Assembly: GCA_020638995.1 (NCBI GenBank)
Contig: JACKHM010000005.1
Location: 248,001-312,000 of the forward strand
Direction of reading: 5' to 3'
DNA from: Planctomycetaceae bacterium
GTDB taxonomy: Bacteria; Planctomycetota; Planctomycetia; Pirellulales; Pirellulaceae
DNA length: 64,000 nt
Below the pieces are notes generated by a model. The model saw nothing but the letters and a program-made list of their open reading frames with translations. It ran no database searches and was not told the origin of the DNA. How positions within the stretch are numbered: position 1 is the stretch's first letter; the number at the start of each line of letters is the position of its first letter. Below, in pieces: positions 46,927 to 58,100 of the stretch. Made by a program: the position numbers and the translations under genes.

Positions 46927-47574
46927 CTACGTCGTTAGCGGTGGTGCGGATCGGATGAATTCGTCGCGTATCGAGCGTGCAGTTGCATCCGCTGCTTCAC
47001 CTGACACAAAACATCCGAGAAGTCGCGCGCGGCGAATCACGCCTTTTTCAAGCGATCCAGGGAACAACCTGCTAGTAATTTGGCTCTCATTAAGAACGAT
47101 CATCGATTCAACATTTGAGCTATCGGCAACTTCGACGTAACAAACTTCCGAATCCGGAAGCGAACATAGGGCAATACCGTCGTCGATTACCTGGACCCCA
47201 CGCCCCAGCTTGCTGGTCACGCTCAGTCCAGGATTCGCATCCAAGATCGACGTCTGAACTGAAACGATCATTTGAATACCACAGAAGTTCGACTCGTCTT
47301 CAATCCGCCAATAAACCTGTGTGCGGCATCGATGAACGGTAGACTCTTCAAAAGTCGCGACAAGATCGTTCCCGCGGACATATGCGTCGGCGACGGGTGC
47401 TGACGCCACCGGCAACATCAGTTGCATGATCGACATGTCGGGCGCCTGAAACCTGTGCTTGGGCGTGAGTGCGCCGGTCACGCCTGTTAACCCTGAGACC
47501 GGTAGTTTGAGGTCCAATTGACAGTTCAACTTCGGTGTTTCAAGGCGTGCCGTCGATCCGATAAGCTGCCACAT
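46927..47574 (-). CDS. Hypothetical protein with a terminator-like hairpin in its leader
   Basis: The 215-residue product (MWQLIGSTARLETPKLNCQL) is soluble and beta-rich and has no signal peptide. Pairs of strands such as QVYWRIEDESNFCGIQMIVS and SKLGRGVQVIDDGIALCSLP suggest a small beta-sandwich. No family is recognised. It faces the DUF1501 gene and lies alone on the minus strand. A strong hairpin plus T-run, in the minus direction, stands about 40 bp before its start codon, so transcription may be controlled by early termination. Confidence 0.7.
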   Translation of the reverse strand: MWQLIGSTARLETPKLNCQLDLKLPVSGLTGVTGALTPKHRFQAPDMSIMQLMLPVASAPVADAYVRGNDLVATFEESTVHRCRTQVYWRIEDESNFCGIQMIVSVQTSILDANPGLSVTSKLGRGVQVIDDGIALCSLPDSEVCYVEVADSSNVESMIVLNESQITSRLFPGSLEKGVIRRARLLGCFVSGEAADATARSIRDEFIRSAPPLTT

Positions 47575-47613
47575 GCCGTCTTGGTCCGTTCAAACTGATA
47601 CGATTTGGTAACG

Positions 47614-47650
47614 AAAAAACCCCGCCGTCACGTAAAACGAAACGGCGGGG
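47614..47650 (-). terminator. Strong intrinsic terminator upstream of the 47,574 start
   Basis: On the minus strand CCCCGCCGT, a 13-base loop and ACGGCGGGG are followed by TTTTTTCG. No gene on the minus strand lies upstream of it: the next gene, at 47,888, is on the plus strand. It is thus an attenuator, the end of a small RNA of about 150-200 bases, or an insulator. Confidence 0.8.
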
Positions 47651-47887
47651 CCGGAACAGAGAAGAGGCCGAATCGCCAACTAGGTAGGACATATACAAAC
47701 CTAAAAGGCAAGTTCTCGTAGCGTCACGACCTCTTGTTAGGGCGAAATACTTCTTCCGATGATAACAAGATTGCTTAACGTGTCCATACTTTACGAGGAA
47801 AAACAGCCGATTCCATCATGCGGCGTCTCGGTCTACTCAGCATCAAATTAGAATTCTCGCTCGTATACAGACTCGTGGAGAGACTTA

Positions 47888-48676
47888 ATGCCAGAATATA
47901 TCACGATTTGTGAAGAGGCTGCTCGTCAGGGGGGGCGTGTTCTTCTTGACTGGCAGGGCCGAATCAATCCTCGAGAGAAAGGCCCCAAGGACTTGGTGAG
48001 TGAGGCGGACCTTGCGTCTCAAAGAGCTATTTACGACATCATTTGTCGCGCGTTCCCGAAGCATGATTTCCTTGGGGAAGAGTATGACGCCTCGATGAAA
48101 CAAGAGCGAGCTTCGGAGTTTCGCTGGATTGTTGATCCCTTGGACGGGACTGTGAATTACGTCCATAAACTGCCGGCGTTTTCCGTGTCTGTTGCTCTGG
48201 AGCGGTGTGGCGACGTGCTCGCGGGGGTGATATATGACCCTGTTGCTGAGGAGTGCTTCACTGCCGAGCGAGGCAAAGGGGCCTTTCTAAACGGCGTAAA
48301 GATATCAGTGAGTGACTGCAAGTCACTACGGAACGCGTTAGCTGCTGCAAGCTTGTCTGCTGGTGTGTCTCGTGATTCAGAAGAGATTGCACGTTTTCTC
48401 GACGTGCTGGTCAATTGTCAAGCGTTACGTCGACTCGGCTCTGCGGCATTAAACCTCGCATATTTGGCGACGGGACGACTGGATGCTTACTGGGCCACGA
48501 GTGTCAAGACGTGGGATGTTGCAGCGGGAATCTTGTTGGTTCAGGAAGCTGGCGGAACGATCAGTGGGCTGGGAGGCGAACCGTTCGATTTGGATCGACC
48601 GCAATTTGCAGCCGCCGCCACTGTCGCATTGCACTCGGAACTGATTTCCACGCTCGACATGGCGGATTCTAACTAG
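47888..48676 (+). CDS. Inositol monophosphatase family protein
   Basis: The 262-residue product has the three metal-binding motifs of the SuhB/IMPase family: GEEYD near residue 66, WIVDPLDGTVNYVHKLP near residue 80 and WDVAAGILLVQEAGG near residue 205. These enzymes remove phosphate from inositol phosphates, fructose-1,6-bisphosphate or PAP, using magnesium. The substrate cannot be chosen from sequence alone. Length is normal. It follows a 237-bp gap that also contains the orphan minus-strand terminator. Confidence 0.94.
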   Translation: MPEYITICEEAARQGGRVLLDWQGRINPREKGPKDLVSEADLASQRAIYDIICRAFPKHDFLGEEYDASMKQERASEFRWIVDPLDGTVNYVHKLPAFSVSVALERCGDVLAGVIYDPVAEECFTAERGKGAFLNGVKISVSDCKSLRNALAAASLSAGVSRDSEEIARFLDVLVNCQALRRLGSAALNLAYLATGRLDAYWATSVKTWDVAAGILLVQEAGGTISGLGGEPFDLDRPQFAAAATVALHSELISTLDMADSN

Positions 48677-48810
48677 CTCAAAAGAGCCCCATGTCGGAGT
48701 ATTTTTGTTGGCGAGTGGGCGATTCATTGCTTTAATCTACAAAGCAGCGAGAGTACACTAGGAAGAGCATTCTTCTCTTCTGGACTTGGGATGTTTTCTT
48801 CGCGCCCTGG

Positions 48811-51800
48811 ATGGCGCCGCTCATGAAGTGCCTAGCTGTGCAATCACGTCTCGTCCTACTTTTGTCGTGGCTAACCGTCTGCGTCGTCTCGACGCGGGAT
48901 TCTGTGCGCGCCCAACCGCCGGCAAGCGATGCCGCGTCTTCCCCACGCGCGGATTCCGGCGACTTAATCCGTGGGTCTGAGCTTAAATTTCGTCTCCAGG
49001 ACTATAAGGGTGAATTGGTCGCGGTCGGAGGCTTTACGCTCGAAAAGTTCTTGGAGTTGCTTGCCCTTCAAAATCGCCTTAGTGATCAAAATGCGGCGTT
49101 ACCGAAAGCCATCATTACGGGACGCATCGAGCTTGATGGTCAGGTCGACTCGACGCAACAATTCGCCCGGCTGGATGTGACGTTTCGTGTTCGCTTGACA
49201 CCTCGTTCCGGTGTTGAGGGAGAAACCTGGACGCCCATTTCATTGCGACTAGACGACTCAATCCTCGAAGTCTCGGAGATAAGACACGAGGAAGAGGGGG
49301 AGATCTATGTCACGCGTGAAGATGCCTCATACGTCTGCTGGTTGCACGCGTCCCCTGACAGCACTCACACGATACGTGTGCCGATCAAAGTGCCAATCCA
49401 CCGAACGGGAATACAGCGCTCGTTGAGCGTCACGTTGCCGAATATGGCGACGTCAATGAGATTGGCTGTTGACAGCAAAGCGATCGAGGCGTCCAGTCCT
49501 AGCGGTCGGAGCTACGTATCACAGGAAGTCGACGGTGAGCAAACGGTAATTACCATCGAAGGCGGGGGAGGTGGGTTAGATGTCGCGTGGCAGCAGCGAG
49601 ATTCAGTTGTGTTGCCGGTCCTGGAGGCGACTTCGGCGACCATCGTCCACGTACACGGAAATCACATTTGGAGTGAAGCTCAGTTGAAGGTGCGCAGCCG
49701 ATCTGAGCCAATTGATTCATTCATCGTAAAACTTCCCAGCGGAATGAAATTGACTTCAGCTAGTGACGCAGAGTTTCAGATATTGAAGTTGGAAGACGCA
49801 GATCCTCAAACAGTCTTGGTGAAACGACTGGCTGGACCGACTCGTGGTCCTATCGAAGTTCTGATTGAAGCAACTTACCCTCCGATCGCGGTTGAAGCAC
49901 AACTTCGCAGCGTGCAGATGGCTGGATTCAGCGTCGAGGGTTCGGTGCGAGAGTGGGGATCTGTTGACGTCATACTTGACGGAAGTTGGTTACCGAGCTG
50001 GCATCCTGGGCCTTTTGTTCAGCGCGTTGCCGTGCCGGATGAAGCGGTGGCACAGCAATCGATTGCCGCGAGATTTCTTTATGATCGCCAGCCCTATTCG
50101 CTGCGTCTTGACCTGAGACCAAAGCAGACTCCTGTTGCGTTTGAAGCGATGTATGTCGTCGACGTGTCGGCCACAGAGATGAAACTCGATGCTCGGATCA
50201 AATATTCGACGAATGGCTCCAAAACCGACGCACTCGTTTTTGGAATGTCTGATTGGCAGGTTGATGCAGTCACACCACAAGAATCTCTATCGGGTTCGTT
50301 CAACGTAGGTGACGATGGTGTTGTTACGCTTCCGATCAACTCGGGTGAGACTGAACTCGAACTGCACATCCTTGCGCATCTCGCGATCGACCAGGATGAA
50401 TCAAACATTAGTTTTGACCTTCCGCGACCGACCGATAGTGAATTGTTGCCGAACGCAACACTGGTTGTTTTGGCGAGTGACAATGTTGAATTGAATCCTG
50501 AACTGGCTGCGATGAAGTGGCTCATTCAGGAAACGCGAACCCCTGTTGGGGAGTTGCCCGAAAGGATTACCGCGCCGCTTGTGTTTCGCGAAGAGTTGTC
50601 ATCGGAAGTTCAGGAAGCTGCGAGATTTGCTGCCAGTTGGCGTGTCCGTCCGCGAGAAATCTCTGTTGTTGTGGCCACAGAAGCGACGAAGGCCGAAGAC
50701 GTTTTGAAAGTTCACCAGTCGCTGAGTGCGACGGTTGCCTACGCCGCTTTGGCGGAACTGCCCGTAATCATTCCAAATGGTGTTATCGAATCGGGCTCGT
50801 TGCAGATTACCAGCGGCGAACAGGAACTTGCCTATCAAATCGAAACGCCGGAACGAACTGCTCCTGATACTGTGTCAGCAGAGAATGCGGCTGTCGCATC
50901 ACCATCCGGTTCCGCTGCGATCATTAGTTTGCCAACGCCGGTGATGGGAGAAGTTCAGATTGAGGTGACGTTTGAGCTGCCCCTCGCCGAACTCATTAGC
51001 GCGGCAGGAGTGCGCATTCCTCTTGTTCAACCGGCGGGCACCGAGGCAACCGAAAACGTCACGAATACGCTGACCTTGCACTCGGATCAAGCGAGTGTGT
51101 TTACGCTGGCTGATGAGGCGTGGACGTTACGAGCCGATGTGGGGATGCCTGCGAATGGAAATCGTGAATTGCACCTTTTGTCCAGCGGCGTCGCCTCGGC
51201 CGCGGTCGTTCAAACCTCGATCGTTGAGTCGAGGGATATTGGCAACACTTCGATACCACGAGTGTGGATTCAGTCATGGTTAACTCCGACCGATCGGCGA
51301 GACCGAGTCTGTTTCCAGATGCTGAGCGATCAATCACTTGTGTCCGTTCAGTTGCCGGTCGGTGCACGCGGCGAAGATTTGAGAGTGCTCGTTGATGGAC
51401 GAACGCCTGAGGCATTTGTCGATCAAGGTGACGGCTTATTCGCGATTACTCTTTCCAGCGAACAGATTGGTCGTGCAATCGCGTTGGAGGTGTGGTATTT
51501 CGTGGAGACATCCAGGGATTCACGGTTTGGTGTGGCGCTTCCCACGATCCAAGATGCAGATCGCGCGGAGCGAGTCTACTGGCAGATAGTTCTTCCCCGC
51601 AGTGAACATCTGGCGTGGACACCGGCAACATTGACGCCTGAGCTTACATGGCAGCGCGATCAGTGGTATTGGGGACGACGAGGTCGATTGGAGCAATCCG
51701 CGCTGGAGGAACTTGTTGGTGCCTCGGTTCAAGAGGCGGTATCGCCTGACACGAATCGTTACCTTTTTAGCTCGACCGGCTCTGTCGACTCGGTTGGCTT

Positions 51801-52197
51801 TATCAAAGCTAGTCGGCTGATGTTGTTGGCTGGCACGTCGGGGTTGGCGCTCGCTGTAGTTCTACCTTTCATATATTTTCCCTCGCTCCGACACCCCGGC
51901 GTGTTCTTTATTCTGGGCGTGGTGTTTTTTAGTTTTGCGGTGAGCTACCCCGAACACGCGGCAATACTTGGGCAAACAGGCGCAATTGGACTGACGTTGG
52001 CGATCGTAGCCTGCGCCCTGCAGCGTGTTGTGGGAAGACCCGCGGTCATGCCGATCTCCCGACGCGGCAGCGTGTTCATCACACCCGATTCTCAGGCCAG
52101 TGTTGCATCTGTGCGAGTCGCCGAGGGCAGTTCAAGAGCGACCACGGCAACGGCACCAGCCCATTTGCAGGTCGCGCGAGTCGAAGGTGAATCATGA
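48811..52197 (+). CDS. Giant exported membrane protein, unit A
   Basis: I do not recognise the family. The 1128-residue product has an N-terminal signal (VLLLSWLTVCVVSTRDSVRA), about 950 residues of beta-rich soluble sequence, and a C-terminal membrane block at about residues 1000-1075 with three or four helices (LAVVLPFIYFPSLRHPGVFF and following), then a short tail. The start may be at 48,811 or at the ATG 12 bp downstream; neither has a clear ribosome-binding site. It overlaps the next giant gene by ATGA and must be co-translated with it. The two look like repeats of one architecture. Confidence 0.8.
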   Translation: MAPLMKCLAVQSRLVLLLSWLTVCVVSTRDSVRAQPPASDAASSPRADSGDLIRGSELKFRLQDYKGELVAVGGFTLEKFLELLALQNRLSDQNAALPKAIITGRIELDGQVDSTQQFARLDVTFRVRLTPRSGVEGETWTPISLRLDDSILEVSEIRHEEEGEIYVTREDASYVCWLHASPDSTHTIRVPIKVPIHRTGIQRSLSVTLPNMATSMRLAVDSKAIEASSPSGRSYVSQEVDGEQTVITIEGGGGGLDVAWQQRDSVVLPVLEATSATIVHVHGNHIWSEAQLKVRSRSEPIDSFIVKLPSGMKLTSASDAEFQILKLEDADPQTVLVKRLAGPTRGPIEVLIEATYPPIAVEAQLRSVQMAGFSVEGSVREWGSVDVILDGSWLPSWHPGPFVQRVAVPDEAVAQQSIAARFLYDRQPYSLRLDLRPKQTPVAFEAMYVVDVSATEMKLDARIKYSTNGSKTDALVFGMSDWQVDAVTPQESLSGSFNVGDDGVVTLPINSGETELELHILAHLAIDQDESNISFDLPRPTDSELLPNATLVVLASDNVELNPELAAMKWLIQETRTPVGELPERITAPLVFREELSSEVQEAARFAASWRVRPREISVVVATEATKAEDVLKVHQSLSATVAYAALAELPVIIPNGVIESGSLQITSGEQELAYQIETPERTAPDTVSAENAAVASPSGSAAIISLPTPVMGEVQIEVTFELPLAELISAAGVRIPLVQPAGTEATENVTNTLTLHSDQASVFTLADEAWTLRADVGMPANGNRELHLLSSGVASAAVVQTSIVESRDIGNTSIPRVWIQSWLTPTDRRDRVCFQMLSDQSLVSVQLPVGARGEDLRVLVDGRTPEAFVDQGDGLFAITLSSEQIGRAIALEVWYFVETSRDSRFGVALPTIQDADRAERVYWQIVLPRSEHLAWTPATLTPELTWQRDQWYWGRRGRLEQSALEELVGASVQEAVSPDTNRYLFSSTGSVDSVGFIKASRLMLLAGTSGLALAVVLPFIYFPSLRHPGVFFILGVVFFSFAVSYPEHAAILGQTGAIGLTLAIVACALQRVVGRPAVMPISRRGSVFITPDSQASVASVRVAEGSSRATTATAPAHLQVARVEGES

Positions 52198-55100
52198 CGT
52201 TTTGCGTCACACCAACCCATCGGTTTGCCTTCATAGTTGGCTTTTTGTGCGCCGTGAAACTTGGCGTTGTGAAAGACTGTTGTCTTTGGGGGCAAGAGGC
52301 GGAACCGGCTGCGATCCAATTTCAACGCATCGAGATTCCGGAGGGCCGAATCGACGACATCGGCGGCGAACTCATTCCGAGCGATCGCGACGAATTCCAA
52401 AGGACTGTAAACGAGTTAAACGCCAAGTATCGCGCTCTGCACGGTTTGGCGAAACCAAGCCTTGTAGCTGCTCGATATACAGCAACCTTTCAGAACGGGC
52501 AATTCGTCGACGGATCCGCTGAGTTAGATATCAAGCATCCGCATCCAGAACCTGCCTATCTGTCGCTGTCTTCTTTAGGGCTTGCTGCGGAAAACTTTCG
52601 TTGGAAGAGTAATCCAAGTGTTACGCCCGAGGCGGGCTTGCTTCCGAGCGGTGAAACTGGTGTCTTAGTCAGTAAATCGGATACGTTGACATTTCGTTGG
52701 AGCTTGCGAGCGACGTCGGACACGGATCGAGGTTTGCAATTTCAATTGAGTCTGCCCGATGCGACGACGAGCGAGTTGATACTCGACTTCCCAATTGGTC
52801 TTGGTCCAGAGTGTGTCGACGCGATTATCACGCCGATTCCCGGCGATTCTGAGGCGGCCCGAGACATTGTCGCGAAAGCTCGGTGGCGCGTCGAACTTGG
52901 TGCCACTCACAGAACCGAAGTCAATGTTCGACCGACTCCCCAGGAAGGCGGTGACGCACATCTAGTAATGGTCCGGCCGACGTTTGACTACCGGATCAGT
53001 ACAACGGGGCTGGAGTTCCGAGCAATCTTAGAAATCGATCTGCAACGTCGACCGCTGCGAAACTTGACGATGCAGGTCGATCCGCGGTTGCGCATCGGGA
53101 CGATTAGTTTAAACGGTCTACCCGTCAGCTTTGCGGCAAACGCATCAATGCCGGACCAAATCCTAATTGAGCTTCCGACTTTGGCTGCCGCTGGACCAAA
53201 TGAACTGAGCGCGACAGGTTATGCGGAAACTCGCTTGGACGGTCTTTGGCGACTTCCGCAAGTCCAACTGCTGGATGTTTTGTGGCGGCAAGGCAACGCG
53301 ACAATTGATGTCGTTGAACCGTTGCAGATCGGGCAGTTTGACTTGCATGACTGCGCGCTTCGCGGAGTTGAACCTCTGCCTTCGCCTGCGGTTGGCGAAT
53401 CTCGCCGACTGACGCTCCTCAGCCCGGATGCAACGTGTGACCTGCTCCTCACGCGGCAGACGCCAAAGCTGCGGGCGGACTTGGGCACAACGATTACTCT
53501 GAAAGAGTCGATTATTTCTGCCCAGTCCATCGCCGAAGTATCCGCCATTTATGGGCCCGTTTTCTCGATCCTGCTTCAACGCGACGTGGGATGGATCGTG
53601 GACTCAATTGAGACGCAACCAACTCGGATCGAACATGTCGAAGTGATCCGAGGTACTCGTGGGCTGAGCCGCAAGATCATTCTAAAAGAACCGATCACTT
53701 TACAAAACCCTTTACGGCTGATTGTTAAAACACACCGCCGAATGCCCAGTTCAGGAACCTTGAGCGGGCTCGAGATGCGACCAGTTTCTTTGTCCGGAGA
53801 CGTTGCTGAGACACGATTAATCGCCGTGCGCACTGAATTGCCGCTGCAGCTGGACGTGTTAGGCGACGCCAGTGTTACGCGGATAACCGAGGCGACTCTG
53901 ACGTCTGCCGAGAAGAGTCTGATTGCCGGGGATGGGAGCCCGCTGGTCTTTCGCGATGACCCGCAGGCAGATCGAATCCGGGTGGCGCTCCGCAGTCAAG
54001 TGCCGCGGTTTGCTGGCGAGATTGTTGTGGATGCGATGGTCGAAGCGAAGACGATGAAGCAGGTGTTCTTGTTTCAATGCATGCCCTTGTCGACTCGTGT
54101 CGGTAGCTTACGAGTCCGTTTTTCGCCGGCGCCAAGCGAATCCATCCAATGGTCTGCGATCGGTGATGGAGCAGGTGGTGTCACACCGGTAAAACTCGAT
54201 GAGCAAGGTAACGAATGGGAGTTGCGATTGCGACGTCCTCGTAGTGTTCCGTTCGAGATCCGCGCCAAATTAACTCGCCAAGCGAATGGTAAAAGCGGAG
54301 ATCCGTCTCGATCTGAAGCAATAATTCTGGCGTCCCTTCCTGATGCAGAGACGCAGGTTGGCACGGTCAATGTTGGGACGCCTGATGGGAGCGACTTCAC
54401 CTTGCAGAACGCTGGCTTGCGAGCAATACCGGCACCGATAGAAGATGCGGATCGCTTGCCGACATTGCGTGCGACCTACCGATATGCACCGGCTCAGGAT
54501 GTGACCCTGGAACTGCTTCGCGACGTCCCGCCCATTGATTTGCCAGATGCGTGGATTTGGAACGCCGAAATCGCGTCGCGGATTGAGATTAACGGTGACA
54601 TAACTCACGCGGCGTTGTTGCGGATTGAAAATACAGGCGCTCCACATTTCAGCATCAAGCTACCCGAGGGGACATCGCTAGATCGAATCGAGGTTGATGG
54701 TGTGCGAGTCGCTGGCGGTGGGGGCACGGTAAATCACACAATTCCGCTCCCGCCCTCGCAACACTTTCCGACTGTGGAATTACGTTACCGGCAAATGGGC
54801 ATGGTCGTGGGAAACTATCGCCGCGAGCGGATCGTTCTTCCAGAATGGAATCTTCGATGCCTAAACCAGGCTTGGCACGTGTGGATTCCCCCGGACTATC
54901 AATTGGCAACAGGTGTCGATTGGTGGGATTTTGCCCACGCGAATTCGGACGAGGCAAAGTCGTTCAATTGGGAGCAGCGATTGTTCGGCGTCGAAGTGTT
55001 GCGTCGTTCGGGTACTCCGTGGCGATTTAGCTCGTTTTTGCATGAGACGCGAGAGGATGATCATTCATCAAGAGAGCGCCGGATATTGGCTCAAGTGGAA

Positions 55101-58100
55101 GGTATCCTCGGAGCTCTGGATGCTGCGCTGGGGAGGGATCGGGAAGACACGGCTGCGGCTCTGAATTGGCATACGGCTATCTCGCAAGCAACATCAGGCG
55201 AAGATCTTGAGCAAACACCGATCTACATCGATTGTGAAGCACTCACGGAATCGGGCGTTTCGCCAGATACTCTCCTGTCTCCGCAAGCGACCTCTGCGAC
55301 CGGCGCGCTTCGGTTGAGCGATCTAGTATTTGTTGGAAATGACAATTCGCTGATATTGACGTCCTTCTCGGCACAGGCCGCCGGTGACTTTGGTGCCTGC
55401 CAGGAGCTTGCTGAACGCGTCTTTTATAGCAGCGAAGGCGAACTGCCTCGTGCGTCACGGTATGTGTTAATTCGCGATTGGTCCCGTGAAGCGGATCTGT
55501 ACACAAGTGCTTGGAAGGATGCGGAAGCGATTCGAGATTTCACGCCGCTAGTTGGCTGGACGAACATCCGGCTACCTGCTGAGAACGGTGAGTGCCAAAT
55601 CATTTTGTTGAGTTCCACGATGTTGGAGGCCGCTTCACAAGCAATCATGTTTATGGCGATTGCGTGCGGTTTCTGGACGGGGCGACGTAATGCCACAGTA
55701 TTGCACGCGTTGCTCTTGATCGCGGTGATCTTTGCGCTGGTCGTACCCGCGACGATCATATTATTCGCACGGTCTGCGTTCTTGGGATTGTTGGCTGCGG
55801 TAGTTTTAGTCGGTTTACGCCGCCAGATGCCTACCAATGCGTTAGCACGTAACCCTGACGATTCGATGTCGTTTCGCGTCTCGCACCGAAAGGAATCTGT
55901 AACGACCGGCCTGTGGTTGATCGCGATCGTTTTCTTCTTTGCGGTGGGGCGTGGAGGATTTGCGCAAGAGCGCCCCGCAGCGGCGACCAGCGAGATCGCG
56001 AAAGTGTTTCGGGTTTATGATCCCGTAGACGCTGATGGACAGCCTGCTGGTTCTCGTTTTTATGTCTCTCGCGCATTCTTTGACGCGATTGAGTCGCTCA
56101 AAACGACTCTAGGTACACAGCGTTTCGGTGCCGTTCTCACGAGTGCCCGATATTCCTTGGCTGTTCCCGAGACTCCGATGTCTGCCATGTTGCCAGAACT
56201 GGCAGCTGAGTTTGAAATTGTCAGCCCGGCCGACGGACCGTCGGAGATTAGGCTGCCATTTGTTCGCGATGAGTTGCAGTTGGTGGATGCGACGTTCGAT
56301 GGCCAGCGGGTATATCCACATTGGTCCGCAGATGGCGAGTCGTTGGAAGTTCGTGCTGAGATGCTAGGCCAGCACAAGTTGCGACTTATCTTTCGCCCAG
56401 TCCTGATTCCCAAAGCGGAAAAGACGAGTTTTGATCTCCGCATACCTTCGATATTCGATTCGCGATTGACGATAACAGGACGTGATGCCGCATTGATTGA
56501 ACCAACATCGGCACTGGGATCGATTATTCGTACTGACGAATCCGTAGAGGTGGAGCTAGGTCCCACGGAACAGCTCTCCGTTCAGTGGTCGGTCTCCGAT
56601 TTGATGAGTTCGAAACCTCCCGAGTACACAGTATCGCAATTGATGTGGATGCGTGCCGAAGCACGCGCCATTACCTTCGAAACGCAATTCGTGTTTTCCG
56701 TATTGAGCGGAACGCTCGCAGAAGTCGAATTGCTCGTTGACCCACGGCTTCAGTTGCTAGTGAGCGACACGCAGGACCAAGTTTTTGATTCACTCACGCC
56801 AGATAATTCTCTTCGAAGGATTCGTTACCAATTCGAGAAGGTCTATAACGCCAATGAGATTGTGACGATAAGACCAACTTTCGTGATGGCCGAACTCCCA
56901 AAAGATGGCGTTGTTACGCGACCCTTGATTAAGTTGTCGTCACGGGTCATCGACAACCCGCTGCTGGCGGTGTCTGCCTCCGCTGGTATTTCTGCCGTGT
57001 TGACACATGCCGATGATTGGCCCTCACTACAACCGCGGATTTTTGCCGAGGCCTGGGGAACCATGCAATCGCCGGGCGAAGTCGTGCAGTTGCCCACAAA
57101 CGAATCGGATTGGTCGCTAACCGTGACCCCACTTGTGCCTCGGCTTCAGGGCAATGATGTCACCGAGTTGAGGATTAGACGACAACAAGCACTCGTTAGC
57201 TATGCCGCGCAAGCCGAAGTGCAAGATGGTCCAGTGTTTCAGCTGGTGTTAAATGTTCCGCGAGAGATGACGATTGATAAGGTCAGTGTATTTCAGGACG
57301 ATGTGGATCTGGTTCGCAGGTATTCCAAAAGCTCTACCGGCGCGACGACGCTCTTTTTGGTAGCACCGGCAATTGGTGAGTTGCAAGTGAATCTTGCGGG
57401 AACGCAGCCAGTACCCACCAAGGGTGAGTTTGTCTTCGCGGGCATCCAGCTTGCATCGCCTGAGAAGATGGAGCATCGTCTGGTCGTTTTGCGCCGTGCG
57501 GATGTGCTTGTCAAAGCGGCATCAAACGCAGGCAACAGTGGGTCGGAAGGTCCGTCCGTAGATTTGCAGGAGTTGCACGCCGGCGAGCGAGTCGTCGGTA
57601 TCTATGATATCTCCAATCGTAACGAGGCGACGACCAGCCAGTTTAAACTCAATATTGCACCGAACCCAGCAAAGTTCTCGGGTCGCTTGACTACAAAGCT
57701 TCGCAGCGAAGGTTCGCAGTGGTCCGTTGATGGGGATGTGTCTCTGCAAGTCGCACAAGGTGTTCTCGATTCCGTTCGAGTACGTTTGCCGCGAGAATTG
57801 ACGGCCTCGTTGAAGCTTGAACCGCCATACCCTTTTAAGTTGCTCGACGTGCCCGGCCAATCTGAACCGAACCTCGTCATTACGCCTCCTGCTGCGATTG
57901 ACAAGACGTTCCAAGTCGAGCTGCACGCTAGTCTGCAAACCTCATCCGACGGCAGCATTATAGCACCACCGATCGAAGTTTTAGATTCGCCTCAAGTCGA
58001 ACGGCTCCTTGTGCTCCCCAAAAGATCGGCGGAGCAAGAAATAGAATGGGATATCCGAGGTTTAGAGCAACCGGAAAGTGATGAGCTGCAAACAACCTAT

